Below are positions 1 through 7,404 of a DNA stretch of 7,564 nt, one piece after another. The notes under the pieces are model-generated. The model was not told where the DNA came from. It did not search any database and saw only the letters and a program-made list of their open reading frames with translations. Each line of letters starts with the position of its first letter. Position 1 is the stretch's first letter. Source of the stretch: F1-80-MAGs062 sp046345315 (GTDB lineage: Bacteria; Planctomycetota; Planctomycetia; Planctomycetales; Planctomycetaceae); contig JBKDKA010000107.1 in NCBI GenBank assembly GCA_046345315.1, positions 1 through 7,564 of the forward strand, read 5' to 3'. A program made the position numbers and the translations under genes.

Positions 1-123
1 AGGCGATACACTCTTCTTTGGTGCAGTGTCCGGTTGTCTCTGCGCTTGCGTCCTGAATTGGATCCGTCGTTCCTGCACCGGCTGGTGAATAGTGCCAGTC
101 AGTTCTATGCTGAAACTGGGTCA

Positions 124-2967
124 ATGAGCACTCCCTATCACGCCCGCTATTTCGCACACGAACTCACTCGGCATCACCGAGGCAGCGGTGTCGGCACCGC
201 TCTCTTTAACGCCAGTGTAAAATTAAACCCCCACCAGGTTGACGCTGCGCTTTTTGCGATCAGGAATCCGTTGTCGGCAGGTGTCGTGCTCGCTGACGAA
301 GTTGGTCTCGGAAAAACTATTGCGGCCGGTCTGGTGCTTTGTCAGATGTGGGCAGAGCGCCGACGTCGTCTGCTTGTTGTGTGCCCGGCAAGCTTGCGCA
401 AGCAGTGGAGCCTCGAACTGAAGGAGAAGTTTAACCTCCCCAATATCGTGATCGATACGCAGGTAAATGAATCACTGGAGCAGCGTCATGCGATCGTGAT
501 AATCTCGTTTGAATATGCAAGTTCACGAGCGGATGAACTGCGAGGCCTTCCATTCGATCTTGTTGTTATCGATGAAGCGCACAAACTTCGGAATGTCTAT
601 CGCGCAAATGCAGGTCGAGCTCAGAACATCAAGGCCGCCTTTGAGGGACGGCGCAAAGTGCTCATGACGGCAACTCCGTTTCAGAATTCGTTGATGGAGC
701 TGTATGGGATTACGACGATTCTCTCGTCTGATATTTTCGGCGATGTGGATTCATTTCGAAGCCAATATGGACAGAGGACAGCCGATCTGGAACAACTTCA
801 CAATCGTATCATGCCCTTTTTTAAACGAACACTGCGAAAGAACGTACTTGAATATATCAATTATCGAGCACGACAGTCGATGACGTTTCGGTTTTGTCCT
901 GGTGACGATGAGCAGAAGCTCTACGAAGCGGTTTCCGCATTTCTGATGCGGGATGATCTCATCGCAATCCCCAAAAGGGGCCGTAGTCTGATCGAAATGA
1001 TGACGTGGAAGTTGCTGGCGTCGTCGCCTGTCGCAGTGGCTCAGACGCTCGAGAAGATGCGTGACCGGCTGTTGCGCCGAAAAACGGCGGATTCAACAGG
1101 TGAAACATGGGATAATGAGTTTTTCGATGATTCGGATCTTCAGCAGCCATACCAGGAAGAAATGGACCGTGACCGAGTCGCTGATGTTCGAAAGAGTCTC
1201 TCCGCAGATCAACTTTCTCCGGAGCAACGGCGAAAGCTGGACGGCGAAATCGTTGAATTAGGTCGCTATATTGAATGGGCACGCGGGATCAGAATCGATG
1301 CGAAGGCGAGAAAGTTACTCGAAGCGCTCACAACCGGTTTGACACAGATGCAAACGACAGGAGCCGCGAAGAAAGCCCTCGTCTTTACTGAATCAAGACG
1401 AACGCAGGAGTATCTGAAATCGTTTCTTGAGGCCAATGGCTACGCAGGCAATGTCGTTCTCTTTAATGGTTCAAACTCAGGACCAGATGTGAAAGTGATT
1501 GTCGATCAGTGGATCGAATCGAACAGGGCCACAGGGCGAACCAGTGGATCGCAAATGATTGATTCGCGAACCGCTCTTGTAGAGCATTTTCGTGATTCTG
1601 CGGTAGTTATGATCGCAACAGAAGCCGCGGCAGAGGGCATCAATCTGCAGTTTTGTTCGCTGGTGATCAATTATGATCTCCCCTGGAATCCACAGCGCAT
1701 TGAGCAGAGAATCGGGCGATGCCATCGTTATGGGCAGGAGCACGACGTTGTCGTTATTAATTTTCTGAACGAGAAAAATCGAGCTGACTCACGGGTGCTG
1801 GAGCTGCTTGGCGAAAAATTTCAGCTGTTTGAGGGTGTGTTTGGAGCATCTGATGAGGTTCTGGGATCAATCGAAGACGGTATCGACTTTGAAAAGCGAA
1901 TTCACGAAATCTACCGTCGATGTCGGACACCGGAGGAGATCGATGATGCATTCCGTATGCTGCAGGAGGAGCTAAAGCCTCAGATCGAGCAGGGACTGAA
2001 GGCGGCACGCCAGAAAGTGCTGGACCATTTCGACGCAGACGTTCACTCTCGTCTGAAGTCACTCGAAGAGAATGAAAAGGCGAACCTCGATCGTATCCAG
2101 CAGATGTTCTGGTCATTATCCAGATTTCAGCTCGCAAAGAACGCTTCGTTCAACGACGAAGACTACGAATTCGACCTGCACACTTCTCCTTTGAATGACG
2201 TCATGCGTGGTCACTATGCTCTGATTTCAAAAGAGCGAGGCAACACGGCAGGAGAATTTTTGTACCGAATGTCTCATCCGCTTGGCGAGTGGGCGCTCGA
2301 GACGGGCCGGCAGGTCTCTGCGCCGTCGGCACACGTACGGTTCCAACTGTCGAGCTTCAAGCGTCGCCTCAGTGTCGTTGAGGAGCTTTCTGGCCAATGC
2401 GGATGGATTATCCTGCAGTTGCTGATTGTTGAATCGTTTGATCGTGAGGAACTGCTGCTTTTTTCGGGAGTCACAGACAGCGGGCGCTCTATGGATCAGG
2501 AAGTTTGTGAGAAGTTGTTTTTCTGCGATGGCCGGGTTGTGGAACTTGAGAGCCCTTCTCCTGACGTTGTTTCGCGGCTTGAAAAAGAGGCAGAGCAGCA
2601 TGTGGCTGCAGCCGTCGCCAAATCACTGGAATCCGGACATCTGTTTTTTCAGGAAGAGTGTGAGCGGATTGATCGTTGGGCGCGTGACAAAGAGTCCGTT
2701 GCAGAAATGGGGCTGAAGGAAACCAAGAAGAGTATCGATCACATACACAGGCAGATGCGCAAGGCAGCGACCATGGACGAACAGTTTTCGCTGCAGGAGG
2801 AACTGCAGAAGCTTGAGCGACAGAAAAAGCGACAGCGGCAGGAGCTGGAAGACACAGAAGATGAGATTACTCGCCAACGTGAAGAGTATGTTGCCAAACT
2901 ACGCCGTCGGTTGACACGGAATCAATCCATTGTCACGCAATTCATAATCAGGTGGGAGATTCACTGA
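124..2967 (+). CDS. SNF2-family DEAH helicase of defence-island type, with C-terminal coiled coil
   Basis: This is an ATP-dependent nucleic-acid translocase or helicase, presumably cytoplasmic. Residues are numbered from a TTG at 34; the preferred ATG is residue 31. The Walker A motif DEVGLGKT is at 88-95, DEAH at 180-183, motif III TATPFQN at 212-218, motif IV KALVFTES at 447-454, motif V ATEAAAEGINLQF at 528-540 and motif VI QRIGRCHRYGQ at 558-568 with both arginines. All catalytic motifs look intact. The stretch GVFGASDEVL (601-610) and the closing FIIRWEIH are hallmarks, from memory, of a roughly 1000-aa SNF2 family common near restriction-modification and defence genes, so the C-terminus is complete. 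A charged coiled coil spans about 893-960. I chose ATG 124 because homologues as I recall them begin close to the TPYHARYFAHEL segment. The frame is open to the left edge, so the TTG at 34 or a start outside the window remains possible. No clear ribosome binding site precedes either start. The gene converges on the Hsp70-like operon. Confidence 0.93.
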   Translation: MSTPYHARYFAHELTRHHRGSGVGTALFNASVKLNPHQVDAALFAIRNPLSAGVVLADEVGLGKTIAAGLVLCQMWAERRRRLLVVCPASLRKQWSLELKEKFNLPNIVIDTQVNESLEQRHAIVIISFEYASSRADELRGLPFDLVVIDEAHKLRNVYRANAGRAQNIKAAFEGRRKVLMTATPFQNSLMELYGITTILSSDIFGDVDSFRSQYGQRTADLEQLHNRIMPFFKRTLRKNVLEYINYRARQSMTFRFCPGDDEQKLYEAVSAFLMRDDLIAIPKRGRSLIEMMTWKLLASSPVAVAQTLEKMRDRLLRRKTADSTGETWDNEFFDDSDLQQPYQEEMDRDRVADVRKSLSADQLSPEQRRKLDGEIVELGRYIEWARGIRIDAKARKLLEALTTGLTQMQTTGAAKKALVFTESRRTQEYLKSFLEANGYAGNVVLFNGSNSGPDVKVIVDQWIESNRATGRTSGSQMIDSRTALVEHFRDSAVVMIATEAAAEGINLQFCSLVINYDLPWNPQRIEQRIGRCHRYGQEHDVVVINFLNEKNRADSRVLELLGEKFQLFEGVFGASDEVLGSIEDGIDFEKRIHEIYRRCRTPEEIDDAFRMLQEELKPQIEQGLKAARQKVLDHFDADVHSRLKSLEENEKANLDRIQQMFWSLSRFQLAKNASFNDEDYEFDLHTSPLNDVMRGHYALISKERGNTAGEFLYRMSHPLGEWALETGRQVSAPSAHVRFQLSSFKRRLSVVEELSGQCGWIILQLLIVESFDREELLLFSGVTDSGRSMDQEVCEKLFFCDGRVVELESPSPDVVSRLEKEAEQHVAAAVAKSLESGHLFFQEECERIDRWARDKESVAEMGLKETKKSIDHIHRQMRKAATMDEQFSLQEELQKLERQKKRQRQELEDTEDEITRQREEYVAKLRRRLTRNQSIVTQFIIRWEIH

Positions 2968-2983
2968 ACGTCGCAGCTGGTGA

Positions 2984-3014
2984 CCGAAGAAAAGGCCCAC
3001 CATGATTTCTTCGG
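2984..3014. terminator. Candidate bidirectional terminator between convergent genes
   Basis: A perfect 9-bp inverted repeat, CCGAAGAAA (2984-2992) and TTTCTTCGG (3006-3014), encloses a 13-nt loop. It lies in the 94-bp gap between the helicase stop (2965-2967) and the stop of the convergent Hsp70-like gene (3062-3064), where a shared terminator is expected. The A-rich and T-rich inner arms give short U-rich stretches inside the stem, but neither strand has a true U-tract after the stem. It could therefore be a weak intrinsic terminator or simply an mRNA-end hairpin. Confidence 0.5.
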
Positions 3015-3061
3015 CGGGGCGGCTGCCTGAACATACGAATGTGTGACATCCCCGTTCTGGT

Positions 3062-5689
3062 CTATTCTGCTAATGCTGTCAAGCCACCACCCGCTTCCAT
3101 CAGCGACGGACCGCGCCGGTCAATATAGTCGATCATAGTCTGAAGTGCCTGTGGTAGATTGATCGTTCCGCCAGATAAATTTCGACGTTTCTCCACAGTC
3201 TTCCGAGCACTGTCAAAGGCCGAACGCACCTGTTCATACATCTCAGAGCCGGCTTCCATATATGTTGCATCGGTCATACGTCTTCTGAGCAGGTACACGA
3301 TACAAAGGCAGCTATGTCGAAAAATCTGATTAAACGAATTCTGGATTCTCTGTCCTTCAAAGATCTGAAGAATTCTTAAAGTGAGGTTCTCGCAGAGCTC
3401 ACTGGTGATGTTCTTTGTTGCCGTTTCTCGGTATCGCAGCATTTCGCTGAACGCGCGCAGCCAGTTATTGACCCCCTGATCTGAGATCTGCAGTCTTTCG
3501 AGGAATATTTCCGCGAAAAGGGCAATCGCGGAATCACTTCTCAGGCACCTTCCGCACGCCATCAGTTCCGCTTGCTGAATATTCGATCGCACAGCTTTCA
3601 TTCGACGCGACAGATATTGAGCAAAACTGCGATTCGCAGTTGACGTATAAGCAATTGCTCGAACTGTCAGTTCGTCGTCGTCGAGCCTCCATGACTCTGT
3701 GCCGCCTGAAAGTGTTCGGCATAAAGAATTCACGAATTTATCCAGCAACGGGTCGCTTCCGCGCCAGAGTTCACCCTCGGATGAAACCGCGGTGGCTGTT
3801 TGTTCTTCGTGTGGGCGAGTAGATGCCTGTTGATCTTTTTTTGACAGTTCTGTAGCGATATCTGAAAGATCGAATTCGATGTGGTTTCCGTATCGGTCGG
3901 TCTTAACCTCGGAACTCAGAAAGGCTTCAATCATTCTTCGGGCAATTCTCCATTGAGATTCGCTGGCAGCTCTCGGCATCAGTGGCGGGAAGGCCGTTGG
4001 CTGGCTCGTTATCCAGTCGTCAGGAGAAAGACCCTCATCTTTCATATTCTTCCATACGACAGCAATCCGACGAACGCCGGACTTTTCGTTTCGCGGGGTT
4101 ACATCGACATGTGCATTCCCTTGTGCAGGTTCGATAGAAACATCAAGTTCAACGGGTAAATCACTGTCGACCGGATCCTTAAAACGAGGACTCACCTTTC
4201 GGACTGTAGGGAACTCCTCATGCCACAACACAATGTCGAGTTCGCTTCGGCCAGCTGAAACGTGCATTCCAGAAAGCGGCGGACTGCGTCGCCACGTTTT
4301 TCCTCCATCCACGTAATTATGCTCGTCGGTGAGTAAAGGAACCCAGCGCGGCATTCCGTCAAATGTCAATGCTGTCTTTATTTGTGGAAGTGTATCCAGA
4401 TACGAAGTGCGACCGGCGGAGAGGTTTGCCGAGTGAATGGCCGCGCCATTCGCAAGAATGCCGTACTGGAACTGGTGGCTGTCGTCAATCAGAATTGAGT
4501 CTTCGCTGGTATCCATATTCAGAGTTCTCAGGCAGTGTTTCCAAAGAGGTATTTCAGTCTTGTATGGAACTCTTGCCATCTCCCCTGTTACTACAATCGC
4601 TCGAATTCCTGCTGCTGCGTGTCGTTCGTACCTGAGCCATGAGTTCATCCGGTCTACAGTCCCATTTAAGGGGTACCATGGTAAAGAGGGCTTCAGATCG
4701 GCATCGGACAATGTATGTTTATTCGCCTCCAGAGCCTCGATCGACTCATGCGGTGTCGCAGGTGCCTCATTTAGATGCTTGAGAATCGTGTCGGATCCCC
4801 AAAGTAAAGGCCAGATCTTCGCAGCAGGTGTTCTGTAGTCCCGGATATGACTTCTTGTCTTCTGCAGCAGCCAGCTACATCCGACAGAGGGACAACGGTC
4901 TCGCAGATGATTTGGCCGGCCTCTTGCCGGAAGTACAGATGCTCTTCCGTCAGCAGTCCGTACTACAAGCTTAAGAGTAGTAAGTTCGAACTCGTCCAGT
5001 CCCAGATGCAGCGAAACAAAATCACCAATACAGTCGTCTTCTTTTGCTGAATTTACATCATCTGAAAACATAGCTCCGGATTGATGCATCCATGCGAGTG
5101 CGGCCGCGATTGGTCTCCAGAGCAGCTTGACCGGATTTCCGGAGCGAAAGCATTCGTCGAGCAACCGTTGTTGTGCAGTCATCTTCAGGCAGTTTGGAAC
5201 AATCAGAACAACAGGGCAGTCCGCGGTCGGATTGCACCCTCGATCGAGCTCTGAAATGACCCCCGCTATCAATGTCTCAGCGGATGCGTCGCTCATACCT
5301 TTATCTCTCAGGTCTGACGGTTTCCATTGCCACGGACGAGCCCCTTCCTCCGAAAGGCCCCTCCATAAGAGCGATACAGGAACTCGAGGTCCGTCCTGAA
5401 CATCGCTAAGTCCGGCCTCAGGGGGCCAGACGTCGCCAGAACCGCGAGGATGTGCTGGTCGACCAGATTCAAGCCGAACGGGTTCACTGGCGACCCGTGG
5501 CAACAGGATGTAAGGAGCTGTATGAACCGGCTTTTCCTGCCCAGGCTGCATTCCGGCAAAGGAAAAAGCTCCGTTTTCTCCAGCAGTTGCTTTCACAATT
5601 GCAGCGCGAGTTCCTTCAATTGAGATTCCAACGCCTGTGACCGGGACGCCTCCGGCGGACTCACAATTCAAATGAGTTCCAGTCCCCAT
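3062..5689 (-). CDS. Hsp70/ASKHA-fold protein with degenerate ATPase motifs and long helical C-terminal domain
   Basis: The first 440 or so residues follow the order of an Hsp70 nucleotide-binding domain. The phosphate-1 loop is GISIEGTRAAIV (21-32), followed by a VVLIVPN strand (160-166), connect-1 WRPIAAALAWM (191-201; compare EPTAAALAYG in DnaK), phosphate-2 HLGLDEFELT (228-237; compare DLGGGTFDIS), adenosine loop VVTGEMARVP (366-375) and connect-2 YGILANGAAIHSA (409-421). Aligned by eye, DnaK D8, T11, D194, T199 and D201 are replaced here by S, G, H, E and E, so normal ATP hydrolysis is doubtful. A short strand-rich stretch (about 483-532) sits where a substrate-binding domain would begin. 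A polar linker (about 612-640) then leads to a helical domain (about 640-865) that I do not recognise; DUF3731-type DnaK-related proteins are one family to compare. The ATG at 5689 lies 22 bp inside the end of the upstream gene, suggesting coupled translation. A TTG at codon 7 is an alternative start. The protein ends with a TAG at 3062-3064. A foldase role should not be assumed; a regulatory or scaffold role is inference. Confidence 0.85.
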   Translation of the reverse strand: MGTGTHLNCESAGGVPVTGVGISIEGTRAAIVKATAGENGAFSFAGMQPGQEKPVHTAPYILLPRVASEPVRLESGRPAHPRGSGDVWPPEAGLSDVQDGPRVPVSLLWRGLSEEGARPWQWKPSDLRDKGMSDASAETLIAGVISELDRGCNPTADCPVVLIVPNCLKMTAQQRLLDECFRSGNPVKLLWRPIAAALAWMHQSGAMFSDDVNSAKEDDCIGDFVSLHLGLDEFELTTLKLVVRTADGRASVLPARGRPNHLRDRCPSVGCSWLLQKTRSHIRDYRTPAAKIWPLLWGSDTILKHLNEAPATPHESIEALEANKHTLSDADLKPSLPWYPLNGTVDRMNSWLRYERHAAAGIRAIVVTGEMARVPYKTEIPLWKHCLRTLNMDTSEDSILIDDSHQFQYGILANGAAIHSANLSAGRTSYLDTLPQIKTALTFDGMPRWVPLLTDEHNYVDGGKTWRRSPPLSGMHVSAGRSELDIVLWHEEFPTVRKVSPRFKDPVDSDLPVELDVSIEPAQGNAHVDVTPRNEKSGVRRIAVVWKNMKDEGLSPDDWITSQPTAFPPLMPRAASESQWRIARRMIEAFLSSEVKTDRYGNHIEFDLSDIATELSKKDQQASTRPHEEQTATAVSSEGELWRGSDPLLDKFVNSLCRTLSGGTESWRLDDDELTVRAIAYTSTANRSFAQYLSRRMKAVRSNIQQAELMACGRCLRSDSAIALFAEIFLERLQISDQGVNNWLRAFSEMLRYRETATKNITSELCENLTLRILQIFEGQRIQNSFNQIFRHSCLCIVYLLRRRMTDATYMEAGSEMYEQVRSAFDSARKTVEKRRNLSGGTINLPQALQTMIDYIDRRGPSLMEAGGGLTALAE

Positions 5690-7404
5690 TGAATCTGCTT
5701 TCTGATTTCTGCCGTATGGTGTTGAAGGGGAAACGTAAGTCGCAGCCGGCGCAGCAAGTGTGAATGTTCAAACGTTGAACAGCGTTCCGGAAGAGGGGTG
5801 GTAGAACGTGAATCTCCCGGCGTTAACTCGTCTGCAGGATTGTCCTGTACGTCCAGCATCGGTTGTATGAGAATGCCGGATACTCGTACCGATGTTGTTT
5901 GTTTTTCCATTAACTGATGCAATGAAGCGAAAGTTGCGGCATCGGGGTTGTTCTGAAAAGGAAAATCGAGCGTCGCCCAGATACAGAGTATTCTCTGGAG
6001 TTCTGTCCGTGTTCGTTTGACGAGCAAAAAATCCGGACCGGCAGCCGAAAACTCGTCGGGTACGAGAGGATGAAGCGATATATGGTCTCCACGAACCAGA
6101 TCTACCGAGACCTTTGGCTTCCCACCGAATTCCCATGGGCCGAGTGCAGTTCGAGAATCAAGAAATTGCCCCGCATTCTGTTCCCGGCGAACAATCACAT
6201 CACCACCGTGAGTTAAATCTGCACAACAAAGCTCTCCCAGAACGCTCACGAAGCCCAGCAGCAGGTGTTCAGCAAAGACTCGATGCCGCCATCGCCAGAC
6301 GCTGTCTTTAAGCATATCCTGACGCACGAGCATCTGATATGCCTGCCAGATCTCGCGATATCGAGGGTCCATCTGAAGTACGTAATTCGGTTCAGGAACT
6401 GCAGAAAGCGCTGAAACCCCCGCGATTTCGGAATGTACCTGCAGGCGGTTGATCAATTTGCGAAAGGTCGCAACTGCTGCAACGCGGCTATGCGCACGCG
6501 CCTGACAATGGTCTCTCAGATATCGAACGCAGGCGTGATTAGAACGAATCAGAACATCACGTAACACTCGATTCTCCAGAGTGTCCGTGTGCTCAACTCT
6601 GACGATCGCCATGCACTCCTGCCGTGACCCCGCTTTTTCAGTAACAGAAGCACCTGGTTGTCGTGCCAGCCATCTCAGACAGCCAGAATCCACTTCACGA
6701 ACATGAGCCAACTTCTGAAGCATTCGCTCGCGACGAAGAATTTTCCGAGGATGGTTACAGACGGCTTCCAGCACCGGACCGAGCGATCTTGCCAGTTTAA
6801 CGATCAATGACATCCGAGGATCATTCGCATCGCCGACACGACGCCATTCACTCGAAACCAGTCCTGTTCGTAAAAGTGCAGCTCCGTTAACGAAAATCGC
6901 CCTCTCAGGAGTATGCTGCTCATGTGACATCGTCTCCGCGAGACCGGACATGAGGTCAATATGAGTATCGAGGAGCTGCTCAACGATTATCGCAGCATGT
7001 CTCCACACATCCTGCTCGAATTTAAATTCCGCCGCTCCAGCGTCCTCATGCCTCGAGTTTGAACGGGATTGCCGTGGTATCTGACTGCCGTATTCAGCGA
7101 CGGCAGAATCACGAGAACCTCCAGAAGCATCCCATCTGACACGAATCTGTTCGAAAACAGGTCCTGTGTCGCTGCTTTGCGCCGTACAAGGGACTTCAAA
7201 TCTGCAGCGTGTCGTCCCACAGGAGTCGGTCCATTCATGGGTAAGCGGAAAATCGTCGGCACAATTGTCAGACTGTACTCGGTGCGGAAGCAAAGGAAGT
7301 AACAGAAATGCACGTCCTTCGCAGACGCGGTAAACTGGAGCATCCGGACATTCCCAGGCTGCTGCTGCAATACTTCCTCCACGCAGAGTCTCGCCAGAAT
7401 TCAT
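5668..7404 (-). CDS. DUF2357-like protein with possible degenerate PD-(D/E)XK domain
   Basis: A 578-aa soluble protein with no signal peptide or membrane segment that I can see. The middle resembles DUF2357 proteins, which are relatives of McrC-type nuclease subunits: NHPRKILRRE (217-226), then a spacer and VRVEHTDTLENRVLRDVL (268-285, matching the family's conserved ENR helix), then YREIWQAYQMLV (349-360). Near the end, GPDFLLVKR (456-464) followed by the strand RILCIWATLDF (471-481) has the layout of a PD-(D/E)XK core. However, W-A-T stands where the acidic-x-Lys motif would be, so catalysis is doubtful. The first 130 residues or so are unrecognised and hold scattered cysteines. The start overlaps the previous gene's stop as ATGA (7401-7404), and the end overlaps the Hsp70-like start by 22 bp, so the three genes probably share one transcript. 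In other bacteria DUF2357 genes often neighbour McrB-like AAA+ ATPases. The DUF2357 assignment is recalled family similarity and was not searched. Confidence 0.8.
   Translation of the reverse strand: MNSGETLRGGSIAAAAWECPDAPVYRVCEGRAFLLLPLLPHRVQSDNCADDFPLTHEWTDSCGTTRCRFEVPCTAQSSDTGPVFEQIRVRWDASGGSRDSAVAEYGSQIPRQSRSNSRHEDAGAAEFKFEQDVWRHAAIIVEQLLDTHIDLMSGLAETMSHEQHTPERAIFVNGAALLRTGLVSSEWRRVGDANDPRMSLIVKLARSLGPVLEAVCNHPRKILRRERMLQKLAHVREVDSGCLRWLARQPGASVTEKAGSRQECMAIVRVEHTDTLENRVLRDVLIRSNHACVRYLRDHCQARAHSRVAAVATFRKLINRLQVHSEIAGVSALSAVPEPNYVLQMDPRYREIWQAYQMLVRQDMLKDSVWRWRHRVFAEHLLLGFVSVLGELCCADLTHGGDVIVRREQNAGQFLDSRTALGPWEFGGKPKVSVDLVRGDHISLHPLVPDEFSAAGPDFLLVKRTRTELQRILCIWATLDFPFQNNPDAATFASLHQLMEKQTTSVRVSGILIQPMLDVQDNPADELTPGDSRSTTPLPERCSTFEHSHLLRRLRLTFPLQHHTAEIRKQIQWGLELI

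Noticed and set aside
1..123. Open minus-strand frame starting near 123 and running off the left edge, suggesting a divergent gene
   Set aside because: It would abut the helicase start with no room for promoters, starts with TTG, and may simply be antisense to coding sequence. It is too short to judge.
1757..2137. 126-codon minus-strand frame inside the helicase gene
   Set aside because: It lies antisense to conserved helicase sequence (end of motif VI onwards) and has a low-complexity, arginine-, proline- and serine-rich translation typical of a shadow frame.
4437..4838. 133-codon plus-strand frame inside the Hsp70-like gene
   Set aside because: It lies antisense to the adenosine and connect-2 motif region, which is clearly coding on the minus strand. 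No family features and no supporting context.
4821..6270. A 13-base repeat (gcagcaggtgttc) at 4821-4833 and 6258-6270
   Set aside because: Both copies are inside coding regions, encode different residues in different phases, and have unrelated flanks. This is probably chance.
7150..7325. Cysteines in the N-terminal part of the DUF2357-like protein (C48, C62, C67, C73) as a zinc site
   Set aside because: The spacing does not form regular CxxC pairs and no histidine partners fit. The evidence is not enough to call a zinc-binding domain.
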